The notes below the pieces were generated by a model. The model saw only the letters and a program-made list of their open reading frames with translations, ran no database searches and was not told the origin of the DNA. DNA of 64,000 bases. Source: CAVOJV01 sp963696325. GTDB lineage: Bacteria; Pseudomonadota; Gammaproteobacteria; Competibacterales; Competibacteraceae. The position numbers and the translations under genes are program-made. Location: contig CAVOJV010000015.1 in assembly GCA_963696325.1 (NCBI GenBank), positions 1 to 64,000 on the forward strand, given 5' to 3'. The first letter of the stretch is position 1. Each line of letters begins with the position of its first letter. Below, in pieces: positions 35,512-46,155 of the stretch.

Positions 35512-37214
35512 GGGCGTAACCAGTCGAGCGCAGGGGTAGCGGCGACGGGTTGGGATTGAAAACAGAGGGTGGGTTCCCGTGTCCGCTGGGAGCGGACACG
35601 GGTAGGATGAAGGTTGCGAAATCATGCACCCGAGGAACCCACCGATGACGATGATGTGGCCACTGGCGGTTGAAGGCAAGGGGTTGGACGTGTCGGCTCA
35701 CTTGGCGGAGATGGAGGGATTCGTGCGGGAGGCCGCGGGCGCCGGCCTGCCGGCGCACGAACTGGAGCGTGGCCTGTGGCGGCACCTGCTGCGGCTGGGC
35801 CACGACTTGCAGGCGGAGTATTTCGCCCTGGCCGGCGAGGGCGACGGCGGTGAGCGCTGGCGCTGGCGGACGGGCGGGTGGTCAAGCGGTTGCCCGAGCC
35901 GCATGTCCGGCCCTATCAATCGATTTTTGGGGAGTTTGCCTTGGAACGCGTGGGGTACGGGACGCGGGAAGGCCAGCGGATCGAGGCCGTACCGCTGGAT
36001 GCTCGCCTGGGGTTGCCGGCGGAGAAGGTTTCCTACTTGTTGCGGGACTGGAACCAGGCGCTGGTGGTGGAGAACCCCTACGGCCAAGTCAACGCGGTGC
36101 TGGGGCGCCTCTTGGGACTGGACCAGTCCGTGGCCAGTGTGGAGACGATGACCCGAACCCTGGCCGGGGCGGTGGCGGACTATGAGGCGGCCCGCCCGCC
36201 GGCGGCGCCGGCGACGGTGGGCCAGATCGTGGTACTGAGCGCCGATGGCAAGGGGGTGCCGATCCGCAAGCCCCCCGACGCCCCGGCCATCGCCGCCCAC
36301 GACCACGCGCGCGGGCCGAAGCCGGATCGCAAGAAAATGGCCGTGCTCGGCGCGGTCTATCAGATCGATCCCTACGTGCGCACCCTGTTGGCGGTGGTCG
36401 AGGCGCTGTTTTGCGACCCAGCGGCAAACCCCGAGTCGGGCGCAGCGCGCCGGCCGGTCCCCCAGCAGAAGCGGGTGTGCGCGGTGCTGCCGGTGGCCGC
36501 CGCCGTGGCCGGGGCGCTGGCCCCGCCGCGCCCGGCGGACGTGATCTTCCCCTGGCTGGCCGAGGAGGCCCGCCGGCGCGATCCCGACCACCACCACCCC
36601 TGGGTGCTGCTGATGGACGGCCAGGCCTCGCTGTGGGACGTCGCCGCCGCGATCCTGGGCGAGGCCCCACGGGTGGAAATCCTCGACCTGCTCCACGCCA
36701 CCGGTTATCTGTGGGAGGCGGTGCATCTCTTTCACGACCCCGGCAGCGACCTGGCGTTGAAGTGGATGAAACTACTGGTCTTGGGGCTGTTGAGCGGCAT
36801 GGGCACCGGCGTGGTCCGTTGGCTACAACACCTGGCCGAACAAGGTAACCTGCCCGCCGCCACCCGTGCCCGGCTGGCGGCGATTCACGGCTATTTCGAC
36901 CGTCACCGCGACCGGATTCACTATGATCGATACCTCGCCGCCGGCTATCCCATCGCCTCCGGCGTGATCGAGGGCGCCTGCCGCCATGTCGTCAAGGATC
37001 GGATGGAACGCGCCGGCATGCACTGGACCCTGCCCGGCGCCCAGGCCCTGTTGAACCTCCGTTGCGTGGCCCTCAACGACGAATGGGACCCTTTCATGAA
37101 CCATTACATCCAACAAGCAACGGCGCGCCTCTATGCGAACATCCCGATCAAACCCAATCCCGCCCAGCTTCGCCTCTTCGCCTGAGCCCGGGGCGCGCTC
37201 GACTGGTTACGCCC
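35512..37214. mobile_element. ISKra4-type insertion sequence with target duplication
   Basis: Perfect 20-bp terminal inverted repeats: GGGCGTAACCAGTCGAGCGC at 35512-35531 and its complement at 37195-37214. The element is flanked by the 9-bp direct repeat GCTGGTAAT (35503-35511 and 37215-37223), so the boundaries are exact (1,703 bp). It contains one transposase gene. An inverted repeat CGTGTCCGCTGGGAGCGGACACG (23 bases, 35579-35601; stem arms 35579-35587 and 35593-35601) lies ahead of the transposase. Confidence 0.9.
35645..37185 (+). pseudogene. ISKra4-type transposase, one frameshift
   Basis: The N-terminal part reads VSAHLAEMEGFVREAAGAGL, ELERGLWRHLLRLGHDLQAE. A shift near 35865 is needed to pass from GEGDGGER to ADGRVVKRLPEPHVRPYQS. 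The long second frame carries IVVLSADGKGVPIRKP (first catalytic Asp), HHPWVLLMDGQASLWD (second Asp), and GVIEGACRHVVKDRMERAGM (Glu). About 510 residues in total. Programmed frameshifting is not known to me for this family, so the copy is probably inactive or misread by one base. Confidence 0.85.
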
Positions 37215-37245
37215 GCTGGTAATCCTGCGCAAGTAAGGAAACTCT

Positions 37246-38465
37246 ATGAGCAATAAATGCAGTCTGCGGATTTTTTACTGCGGCATGATCAATACGCCGG
37301 GTTATGCGGCGATGATAGGAGAGTCACTTCACATTGGAGCCGCATCGAATAAGATGATCGCGGTGGTGCGTGCGATGCGGGATGCTGGGCTAAAGCGTGC
37401 CTGGTTTCCATACCGGTTCTTGGACGGAATGCTCGCACTACACATGTATCTGCTGTCGTTTTGCCGCACAGAGGCGGTCCTGCAAATTTTTCTGCCGGTC
37501 GTGGCGAACCCGTACTTCAGAAAAATCTACGCGCTTTTTGGCTTTGCATGGTTTTGTGCCGCCCATGTGGTGAACAGCGACCGGGTCATCCTTTATAACC
37601 ATGCCATTGAGTACCTTCTTGGGTCACTGATCCTCGTTATTAAAGGTAATAGGCCTATTCTCGATATTGAGGATGCAGCCCGAGAAGACGAACAGGGGTG
37701 GCGGGGTTTCATCGGTCGTCCCTTGTTTTATCTATTTCGTCAGTTGACGTGTGAACGAAAGCTCATCGTTTCCGAAGCTCTTGCCAAAATACTGGACTTG
37801 CGCCAGTACTGTGTGGTTTACGGGGTTGCGAGATGGGAAGCGGTGGCAGATGAAAGTCTGTATCGATCGCCTTGGGGCGTCGGTGAAACGGGCGAGCCAC
37901 TAATGATTCACTACGGTGGGAGCCTTACTGCGGATACCGGCGTTGACCTTTTTTGTGGCGCTGTTGGCCGGCTCATAGGATCGCTGCGTCGGGATGTTTG
38001 CCAAGTTCACTTTGTAGTTACCGGGTTCGGGTCGGAGGCGAAAATCAGTGCATTGCAAAGGCAATGTGCGGACTCCGGTGTTCGTATCTCGTTTCACCCG
38101 GACTCATCTCCGGAAGAATATCTTGATCAGTTTCGTCGTTGTCACGCTGCTTTGTCTTTGAAGCTGCCGGAGTCACAAATGACAATACCACCTTTCCTTC
38201 CAAGGTAGTCGAGATCACCAGTCATGGTCTGTTGCTGATTTCGACGAAAGCGAGCGATGTTCCGCTCTTGTTTACGCCAGTAGTTGGGTTTGCTCCCCAA
38301 GGCGACACCCAGCGCACTGGCCAACGCAATCATGTCAGTTGTTGCGGATCCGCAAGGTATGCAGCAGGTCGCCCGGCAAGGGCAGACAAGGGCCATGTAC
38401 GGTTGTTCAAATCGAAGCGCGTTGGAAAGCGTATCGTGGACTTCGTATTGAATGGCAACGCATAG
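37246..38465 (+). pseudogene. GT4-type glycosyltransferase, C-terminal frameshifts
   Basis: Starts MSNKCSLRIFYCGMINTPGY (ATG overlapping the interrupted acetyltransferase). The C-terminal domain has IHYGGSLTADTGVDLFCGAV, VHFVVTGFGSEAKISALQRQ and HPDSSPEEYLDQFRRCHAAL. After a shift near 38190 the expected TFPSKVVEITSHGLLLISTK (the donor-binding E region) appears, then further shifts near 38270 and 38390 before VGKRIVDFVLNG at the end. GT-B fold, retaining type by the Rossmann pattern; sugar unknown. Confidence 0.7.
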
Positions 38466-38485
38466 GTGTTGTTGCTTTCCCCGTC

Positions 38486-39674
38486 ATGGGGAAGGTGTGT
38501 GGTTATTTCCCGGGAGCATTTGATTTGGGCAGCATGCGTGTGTGGTTTTGGCAACGCATCGTGACGCCGCACATGGCATACTTGGCCATTGCGTTGGCTG
38601 ATCGCGGGATCGAGGTCGTCTACATCACGGAAGAGGCGATGGCGCCTGAACGGGTTGCATTGGGCTGGTCGGCACCGGTCCTGAAAGGCGTCCATCTGGA
38701 ATTTGCGGCTTCTTCGGGGGCCGTTGGCACGCTGGTGGCCTCCGCGTCGGCGGATTCGGTCCACATCTGCCAGGGCGTTCGTAGCAATGGCTTGGTTCAT
38801 GAAGCTCAGCGTGCTCTCGCGAGGCGGAAGCTACGGCAATGGGTTGTCATGGAAACCGTGGATGACCACAGGGTGGGCTCGGCGTTCTGAAGCGCTTGGA
38901 ATATCGGCGCTTGTTCATGCTGCGGCGCTCGGTGATCGATGGTGTGCTCGCGATCGGGCACGCCACGCCAGCGTGGCTAGTCAGGCGCGGTGTTTCGCCC
39001 GAGAAAGTGTTTCCGTTTGCCTATTTCATCAGGGATTCGAGACAGAGAAGACCTTGGTCACGAGACGCCCCAGCGTTTTCGTTTTATTTTCGTCGGTCAG
39101 TTTATTGACCGCAAGCGATTGGATTTGCTTTTGGACGCATTGCACCGAACTCCTGATCAAGACTTTGAATTGGCCATGATTGGATCGGGGCCCCTGGGAG
39201 CTGAACTTAAGGCAAGGCGGAAGAACTGCTTGCCCGGTCGCGTTCACTGGCTGGGGCGATCTGCCGCAAATCAGGTCCGGCAGAAATCGCCAAGGCCGAT
39301 GTAATCCTGCCCAGCCGCCATGATGGATGGGGCGCAGTGGTGTCGGAAGCCTGATGGTGGGTACGCCAGTCATTTGCAGCACGACGTGCGCATTACGCAG
39401 GTCGTGCGTGCCAGTGGTAAAGGTGGCGTTTTAGGAGTGGAGATCGGGGCGAGCTGATCGATAACTTGGCGCGTGCTTTAGCGGGGGGTTGGTTAAGGAA
39501 CCTGATCGGGTTGCCCTTGCCGATTGGGCAGCTTGTCTGGGTGCCAAGGCTGGCGCTGCATATCTAGTGAATATTCTTAAATCCGCTGACGATATTGGCG
39601 AAAGACCCGCTCCTCCTTGGGGAGCGCCCTTTGAATGTGCTCCGACCATGACCGCAATCCCGTTCAAGGGCTAG
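38486..39674 (+). pseudogene. Family 4 glycosyltransferase, several frameshifts
   Basis: N-terminal frame: MGKVCGYFPGAFDLGSMRVW, HICQGVRSNGLVHEAQRALA, VMETVDDHRVGSAF (stop at 38888). Later pieces in other frames read GVLAIGHATPAWLVRRGVSP, FRFIFVGQFIDRKRLDLLLD, DFELAMIGSGPLGAELKA, and VILPSRHDGWGAVVSEA, the GT4 E-x7-E region. The end is VALADWAACLGAKAGAAYLV to the stop at 39672-39674. At least five frame changes. Non-functional as written. Confidence 0.75.
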
Positions 39675-39676
39675 TG

Positions 39677-40834
39677 ATGACCCGTGAGCTATCGGTTTTC
39701 CACACCATTGCAGACTCCGGGTTCAATGGGGGCGCTTCAAAAGTGGTCGTAGATCTGGCGGATGCACTGGGCAAGCAACCGGCAATCCAGCCGGTACTGG
39801 TTGCAAGTGTTGCTGGGGGAATCCACCCTCCCCTCACTTAATCCAAAAGTGCAACGAATGATCGCCCGTACACCCTCGCCGAATGCCTTGCGGCTCGGAT
39901 TGCCGTTTCGCGGCGCACTGCAAAACATCATCAAAGAGCGTGAATATCGTTGATTCAAAATCATGGTTTGTGGTTGCCCGTCAATCATTGGGCTCTCGAT
40001 TCGCACGCAACATGCATCGCCATGATCGCTCAACCACATGGAATGCTCGAACCCTGGGCTATAAACTACAAGGCTTGGAAAAAACGCCTGGCTTGGAACC
40101 TTTATCAACACCGCGATTTGGAATCGGCTGCTATATTACACGCGACAGCTGAACAGGAAGCGGAGAATTTTCGCAAATCTCGGACTGCGCCAGCCCATCG
40201 CCATCATCCCCAATGGCACTGATCTCCCCGAATGGCGCGATCTGACTGATCCCAAAGGATCGTCAAGAACAATGCTCTTTCTGTCGAGAATTCATCAAAA
40301 AAAGGGTTGCTTAAACCTGGTGCAGGCCTGGCAAATCGTCAGGCCCGCCGGTTGGAAAATGGTCATCGCCGGACCCAACGAAGACGGACATCAACAGATT
40401 GTCGAAGCCGCGATCCATCAAGCCGGCTTGCAGGATGCTTTTACCTTCACCGGTTCCGTGTACGGGGATGAAAAAGAAGCATTGTATCGTTCGGCAGACC
40501 TGTTCGTTTGCCCACCTTCAGCGAAAACTTCGGGCTGGTCGTGGCCGAAGCGCTGGCCTGTGGCGTTCCGGTCATCACCACCAAAGGCGCACCGTGGGAA
40601 GGCCTGCACACCCACCGCTGCGGCTGGTGGATCGATATCGGCGTCGAACCGCTGGCGGCCGCCTTGCGCGAAGCCACGGACCTGCCGCCCGATACCTTGC
40701 GCGACATGGGCCAACGGGGCCGGGCCTATGTCGAGCAGAATTTCGGCTGGCCCGGCATCGCCCAACAAATGGTCTCGGTCTATCGCTGGGTGTTGGGGCA
40801 GGGCGAACGGCCCGATTGCGTCCGCCTCGACTGA
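39677..40834 (+). pseudogene. Family 4 glycosyltransferase, several frameshifts
   Basis: Starts MTRELSVFHTIADSGFNGGA (39677). Pieces follow: PHGMLEPWAINYKAWKKRLA, LGLRQPIAIIPNGTDLPEW, MLFLSRIHQKKGCLNLVQAW, WKMVIAGPNEDGHQQIVEAA, and the donor-site region LPTFSENFGLVVAEALACGV PVIT, which lies in a different frame from the preceding piece. The stop is at 40834. About five shifts. Strong resemblance to GT4 enzymes of O-antigen clusters. Confidence 0.75.
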
Positions 40835-40849
40835 AGGCAAGGAACCGCG

Positions 40850-41427
40850 ATGACCGTTCCCCTACGAGTCAAACACCTCTCCCCCGGCAACAAACTCGCC
40901 CGCGCGTTGTGGAACTGTGTCTGGCTATTGCTCTATCGCCCCAGCCCGGTCCCGTTGCACGGCTGGCGGCGGTGGTTGCTGCGATTGTTCGGCGCGAAGT
41001 TTGGACGGGGGGCGCACCCGTATCCGTCGGCGAAAGTCTGGCGCCGTGGAATCTGGACATGGGCGACCACAGTTCCCTAAGTCACCACGTGGATTGCTAC
41101 TGCGTGGATCGAATCACGCTCGGCGCCCAAAGCACGGTCAGTCAATACAGCTTTCTCTGCACCGCCAGCCACGATTACACCGATCCGGCCATGCCGCTAA
41201 CCACCGCGCCGATCACCCTCGGCAACCGGGTGTGGGTCACCGCCGACGTATTCGTCGCGCCGGGCGTCACGATCGGCGATGGCGCGGTGATTATCGCCCG
41301 CTCCAGCGTGTTCCACGACATCGAACCGTGGACGGTCGCCGGGGGCAATCCGGCCCAGCGATCAAACCCCGTCCACTCCGCCATCCCCTCTCCGTACATG
41401 CGAAAGGGCCTCCAAACAACCGCTTGA
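40850..41427 (+). pseudogene. WcaF-type acetyltransferase, one frameshift
   Basis: N-terminus SPGNKLARALWNCVWLLLYR, LHGWRRWLLRLFGAKFGRGA, then a shift near 41045 into WNLDMGDHSSLSHHVDCYCV, the hexapeptide region ITLGAQSTVSQYSFLCTASH, LGNRVWVTADVFVAPGVTIG and IEPWTVAGGNPAQ. This is the layout of putative colanic-acid acetyltransferases (WcaF family, about 190 residues). One base restores the frame. Confidence 0.8.
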
Positions 41428-42085
41428 ACATACCCCCCCCCCCCCACCACAACCAATACATCCCTCGATCTTTCCGGCTATCGCTACATCACGCCGGCTT
41501 GAACCATTCCCACGGCTGTCTGTTGCCCACCTTATTCCGCCTGCTGGACGGGCTGAATCTGCCAGCCGATCAGCGGCGGGTGTTCGAACTCGGCTGCGGC
41601 AACGGCTAGGTCGCGCACGAACTCACCCGGCGCGGCTGGGAGGTGACCGGCGTGGATCCTTCCGCCGAAGGCATCGCCCAGGCGAACGCTTATCCCGACC
41701 TCAAGCTCCATCCCGGCTCGGCCTATGACGATCTAGCCGCGCAATACGGCCATTTCCGGTCGTCCTCAGCCTGGAAGTGGTCGAGCATGTCTACTTTCCC
41801 CGCCAGTATGCCGCCACCGTATTTTCGCTGGTCCAGGGGGGGGGAACCGCCATCCTCTCGACGCCCTACCACGGCTATTGGAAAAACCTGGCGATGGCGC
41901 TGACCGGGAAAATGGACGCGCATTTCACCGCACTCTGGGACCACGGCCACATCAAGTTCTGGTCCATGAACACGCTGACCGCATTGCTCGAAGAAGCCGG
42001 CTTCCGTGATATCCAGTTCGGGCGGGTCGGACGCATTCCCGCGCTGGCCAAATCCATGATCGCCGTGGCGCGAAAGCCGAGGTAA
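41424..42085 (+). pseudogene. Class I SAM methyltransferase, broken
   Basis: Starts at TTG 41424 overlapping the upstream stop; a C13 tract lies in its first codons. Segments: AGLNHSHGCLLPTLFRLLDG, RVFELGCGNG (motif I), an in-frame TAG at the next codon (Tyr expected), VAHELTRRGWEVTGVDPSAE, then after a shift near 41760 SLEVVEHVYFPRQYAATVFS, GGGTAILSTPYHGYWKNLAM and EEAGFRDIQFGRVGRIPALA. Stop at 42083-42085. Two shifts plus one nonsense codon. Confidence 0.75.
41433..41445 (+). repeat. C13 homopolymer in 5' end of methyltransferase gene
   Basis: Thirteen consecutive C (41433-41445), within the first five codons of the methyltransferase reading frame. It is the longest mononucleotide run I noticed in the window. 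Confidence 0.9.
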
Positions 42086-42144
42086 CACTGGAATGTATTT
42101 CGCTAGAGTAGTAATCTTTTGTGAAATCACCGAGGAGGTCAGCC

Positions 42145-42393
42145 ATGGGTCATCCGGTTTCTGTGCGGCTGGACGACGACATTCAAGCGATGCTTGAACA
42201 GGCCGCTAAAGAGCGAGGGATTGGCTTATCAACGTATCTGCGCGAGCTGGCGACCGACGAGGCCAAGCGGGTGCGGCGCGAGCGCATTCGGGCGCAAAGT
42301 CGCGCCGTGGGGACGTATGTCGCCGCATCGCCCGAAGGCCGCGCCTTCTATGCGGAGTGGGGGACGCCGACCCCCGTGGGTGAGAGATCATGA
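42145..42393 (+). CDS. Putative ribbon-helix-helix antitoxin
   Basis: 82 residues. The N-terminal RHH-type sequence PVSVRLDDDIQAMLEQAAKE, RGIGLSTYLRELATDEAKR is followed by a basic stretch and a Trp/Pro tail, typical of CopG-like antitoxins. AGGAGG lies ten bases upstream. The stop overlaps the ATG of the toxin gene (ATGA), indicating translational coupling. Intact. Confidence 0.75.
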   Translation: MGHPVSVRLDDDIQAMLEQAAKERGIGLSTYLRELATDEAKRVRRERIRAQSRAVGTYVAASPEGRAFYAEWGTPTPVGERS

Positions 42394-42739
42394 GGTTGGC
42401 GGCGGGTCAGATCGTCCTGGTGGACTGGCGGGATGGCCTGCCTAAAGAGCCCAAAAAAAACGGCCCGCTATTGTGGTTGAAGACCGTGATCTGTTCGACG
42501 ACGCTTATCCCAATCTTATCCTGACGCCTCTCGCCGAGGACCCGCATTTAGCCATCGAGGATTTGTCGGTCAAAATTTCACCGATGCCGGAGAATGGCTG
42601 CACCAAACTTTGCTATGCGCTGGCTCATCATGTCACCACGACCTCGAAGCACCGGATCACGCCAACCTCTTCGCAAATCACCGACCAGCAACTCGCGGAA
42701 ATCCGGCGGCTGATCGGGGTCGCTATTGGGCTGGACTGA
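42390..42739 (+). pseudogene. PemK/MazF-like toxin, frameshift at A8
   Basis: Starts MRLAAGQIVLVDWRDGLPKE, a MazF/PemK-like beginning (growth inhibitor RNase). At the A8 run 42450-42457 the frame is lost; the next frame continues VEDRDLFDDAYPNLILTPLA, DPHLAIEDLSVKI, KLCYALAHHVTTTSKHRIT and IRRLIGVAIGLD to 42739. One base restores the full 116-residue protein. As written, the toxin would be off while the antitoxin is made. Confidence 0.7.
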
Positions 42740-42761
42740 GTATTTCGGTGACACAAAACCC

Positions 42762-43659
42762 ATGAAACTCGTCGCCGTCATTCTGACCCTCAACGAAGCG
42801 CAACATCTGCCGCGCTGCCTGGCCAGCCTGGCCGGCGTCGTGGATGCATGCGCTGGTCGCCGACTGTTACTCCACCGACGACACCCTGCGCATCGCCCCG
42901 GCGCACGGCGCGCGGGTGGTGCAGCATCCGTTCGTTAATTACGCCACCCAGTTCAACTGGGCGCTGACCCAACTCGACGCCGATACCGACTGGGTGTTGC
43001 GCATCGACGCCGATGAAGTCCTGACCCCGGCGCTGGCGGCGGAGATTCGCGCCCGGCTGCCCGGCATCGGCCCCAAAGTGGACGGCGTGTTCTGTGGGCG
43101 GCGCATGACCTTTCAAGGCCAACTCATCCGCTTCGGCGGGCTGTTCCCGGTGCGGGTGTTGCGCCTGTTCCGCTTCGGGCGCGGCCAATGTGAGAATCGC
43201 TGGATGGACGAACACATCAAGGTCGCCGGGCCAACCGTGGATTTCCAGCACGAACTGATCGACGACAACCTGAATTCGCTGACCTGGTGGACCGCCAAGC
43301 ACAACAGTTACGCCAGCCGCGAAGCGGTGGACCTGCTCAATCTGGAATACGGCTTCATGCCCCACGACTCGGTGGCCCGCCTGCGCGGCGGATCCCAGGC
43401 CGGCTTTAAGCGCTGGCTCAAGGAAGTGGTCTACGCTCGCCTGCCGGGCGGTTTGCGCGCCATGGCCTATTTCCTCTACCGCTACATCATCCGCCTCGGC
43501 TTCCTCGACGGTCGGGCCGGCGCGGCCTTTCATATCCTGCAAGGTTTCTGGTACCGCTATCTGGTGGACGCCAAGGTCGCCGAGGTCAAGCGCCAGATGC
43601 AGGCGACCGGCTGCGATGTGGCAACAGCAATTGAGCGGGTGCTGGGGATTCGGGTCTGA
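42762..43659 (+). pseudogene. Family 2 glycosyltransferase (WaaE-like), one frameshift
   Basis: Starts MKLVAVILTLNEAQHLPRCL; a shift near 42850 separates this from LVADCYSTDDTLRIAPAHGA. The rest is intact: FNWALTQLDADTDWVLRIDA DE (DxD), VDGVFCGRRMTFQGQLIRFG, VRVLRLFRFGRG, ENRWMDEHIKV, HNSYASREAVDLLN and a C-terminal amphipathic region. It resembles lipopolysaccharide-core beta-1,4-glucosyltransferases and related GT2 enzymes. Confidence 0.8.
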
Positions 43660-43660
43660 G

Positions 43661-43898
43661 ATGAATCTCTACCTCTTCAAAATTCTGCCGCTGTTGAGCC
43701 TACCCGGTCAGCCTGACTTTGCTGCTGGCTATTTTCGCCGGGCTGTGTCGGCTGCTGCGCTGGCAGCGGCGGACCAGGTTCAGCAGCGGGCTGGCGGTCC
43801 TGGTGCTGTGGGTCAGCGCGACCCCAGTGGTGGGCGAATTCCTGATCGACCTCAAGGTCTGCGAACTCCGGCGGCGCGAGCAGGGCTTGCCCATTTGA
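43661..43898 (+). pseudogene. Membrane protein N-terminal fragment (YdcF-like?)
   Basis: MNLYLFKILPLL begins one frame and LTLLLAIFAGLCRLLRWQRR, SSGLAVLVLWVSATPVVGEF continues in another, giving two hydrophobic helices, then CELRRREQGLPI and a stop. Two N-terminal helices and this basic connector resemble YdcF/ElyC proteins, whose catalytic DUF218 domain would follow but is absent. Weak assignment. Confidence 0.35.
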
Positions 43899-43930
43899 TG
43901 ACCACAATGCCATTCCATTGGAAATCCATC

Positions 43931-46155
43931 ATGCTCAAACACGCGCTGCTGTACGCTCTCGCCCTATGGGTGACGCCAACCGTGGGCGCTCCGCAAATTT
44001 TCTGGGCCAGTGACCCGGTGCGGCCGGGCGAAGCGGCCCTGCTCGTGGGCGATGGCTTTGGCGATCATCCCAGCATTGAATTGACGCGCCTCAAGGACGA
44101 TCCCGGCGGTGCTCCGGCTCCTGTCGAAGGAACGGGAACCGGCATGACTGTTGAACCCCTGCAAGCTTCGGATCAGTCGGTCAAGTTCATCATTCCGGCT
44201 GAGTTCAAGGACGGCGTTTATGTCGCCCGTATTACGAACGGAGATGGCTCGGCGGTCGGGCTGCTCAACGCACCGACAGTTTACTGGGCGCAAGGCGACC
44301 AGGGTGTGCATGCCGCGCCGGGCGGCTGGATTCGTATTTTTGGCCGGTGCATCGGACAGGCGCCGGCTGCGGCTGGTTTGCGGATGACATCCTTACAAGA
44401 CCTGACCTCGCGCCAGCTTGCGGCAACGTCATCGAACGTGTGGGAAGCCCAATTCGCGGTCCCCGCCGATCTGAAACCCGGCATCTACGATCTACAGCTG
44501 CATAACGGTTTGGGCGACAGCGGCGCTTGGAGCAAGGTGGGCCAATTGGAGATCAAGGCCGCTGAATCATGGCCGGACCGGCAGTTCAATGTTCGCGACT
44601 TCGGGGCAACCGGCACCGGCACCACCGACGATACTCAAGCCATCTTGGCGGCGGTAAAAGCCGCTGGCGACCAGGGCGGTGGCGTGGTGTTCTTTCCCCG
44701 TGGCCGCTACCTGCTGACCCAAGCCCTCGTCATTCCCCGCTTTGTGACCCTGCGCGGGGAACGCCGTGATCTGGTCAACCTGCTCTGGCTGGATTTGGAA
44801 CAGCCCCCCCAGCGCTCATTCAAGGCAGCAATCATTTTGCCATGGAGGATTTAACGCTGTATGCCTCTCGCTATCAGCATCTCATCGCAGGGGATTTGCA
44901 AACCACACCCGCCGGAGAACCGGGCCATGTGCGCATCCAGCGGGTAACGGCACGTGCGGATATCTACCGTGGCCGTTTGAAACCCGAAGAAGTCGATCAG
45001 CGCTTTCGGGATACCTTGAAATTGTCCACGGGTGGGGGCGACACGCTCCGACTGGGCGGCGAACACTTGGTGATTACTGACAACGACCTCTATGGTTCGG
45101 GGCGTGCGCTCTTTCTTAACAAGCCTAGAGGCGCTTACGTAGCTCGCAACCATTTTTACAATGGCCGCTGGGGGTGGTACTGCCTGTCAGGGGTTGATGG
45201 GCTGATTTTCGAGGATAACCAAATCACCGGTGCCGATCTCATGTCCACGGGCGGGGGGATCAATAATCTTGGTGGGTCTCTCTACTCGCAAAATGTTTTG
45301 TTCGCCCGCAATAAACTCAGTCTCATGCATGGCTGGGACCGCGAGGCGATGACCTCCGACGCTGGAGGTGGGTTGTACTATGGGCCGATGAAAGACGCCA
45401 CGGCGAATACCTTTACGTTCGCAACCGACCCCACCGGCAATCGTGCCCGGGCGGACGGCTGGAAAGGGGTGGGCGTTTTTGTTCTGGGCGGAAAAGGAAT
45501 GGGCCAGTTCGCACAGGTGAGTCATATTGAAGGCGATGTGGTGCATCTCGACCGTACCTGGAAAGTAATTCCGGACGAATCCTCCGTTGCCACGATTACT
45601 GGGATGCAACAGAATTATTTGTTTATCGATAACGAATTCAGCGATGCCGGAGTTGCATTGCAGTATTACGGAACTTCAATTAACCACGTGGCAAAGGGCA
45701 ACAAATCGACCAGAACCGGGGGATTTTATAATTCCGGGCGCTGGTATCAGCATTACCAACCGAGTTGGTACTGCCAGTTTCTCGACAACGAAATAATCGA
45801 AGGCAATGTTTATCGCGGCGGCGCCAACAACGCCACAGCGTCGGGGGAGGCATTTCTGGGTACGCTGGGTCTGCAGAAACCACCGAACACCGCGCCGCTG
45901 GCCTTGGGAGCCATTCACCGCAGCAACCACCTATATTCCAACGCGCACCTGGAAATCATGGGTGGCAGCAATCGCTCTGCCCCTGGCGCCCGCGACGTGA
46001 TTATGGAGAACAACTTCGTGGAAAACGCCGATGTGGGTTTAAAAATTGACTCCGGCGTCATCGGCGTATTAGAGCATGGGAATGTCTTCAATCAGGTCAA
46101 GGAACCTATCAAGGCGCCGGCGGATACGATGCAGCGGGTTCCAGCTAACCGATGA
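43931..46155 (+). pseudogene. Secreted right-handed beta-helix protein (pectate-lyase-3 type), one frameshift
   Basis: The signal peptide LLYALALWVTPTVGA is at residues 4-18. Two immunoglobulin-like N-terminal segments follow (VRPGEAALLVGDGFGDHPSI; GLNDLQ-type GIYDLQLHNGLGDSGAWSKV), then the pectate-lyase-3 start FNVRDFGATGTGTTDDTQAI and VFFPRGRYLLTQALVIP. After a shift near 44825 the beta-helix continues (HLVITDNDLYGSGRALFLNK; NRSAPGARDVIMENNFVENA) to 46155. About 740 residues when joined. It probably binds or cleaves a polysaccharide in the periplasm or outside. It ends in an ATGA overlap with the next gene. Confidence 0.75.

Larger units (their letters stand above)
35029..37256 (+). pseudogene. 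Hexapeptide acetyltransferase interrupted by ISKra4-type element
   Basis: The 5' part (35029-35511) encodes FLKRW-type N-terminal sequence, then hexapeptide repeats (CRIFGNGTISFGENTWVGIG, VTIGGNCDIAPRVQFLCGSH, IHVGSGVWIGAGSTLLPGA). A small shift near 35430 breaks it. Across the IS the reading can be rejoined exactly: VLIKGRYPANSLLAGN at the left junction and NPAQVRKLYEQ, stop 37254-37256, at the right junction. The gene was full-length before insertion. The last 11 bp overlap the next gene's start. Confidence 0.85.

Noticed and set aside
35865..35880. Programmed frameshift in the ISKra4-type transposase
   Set aside because: No slippery run of A or T and no stimulatory structure was evident, and I know of no programmed shift in this family.
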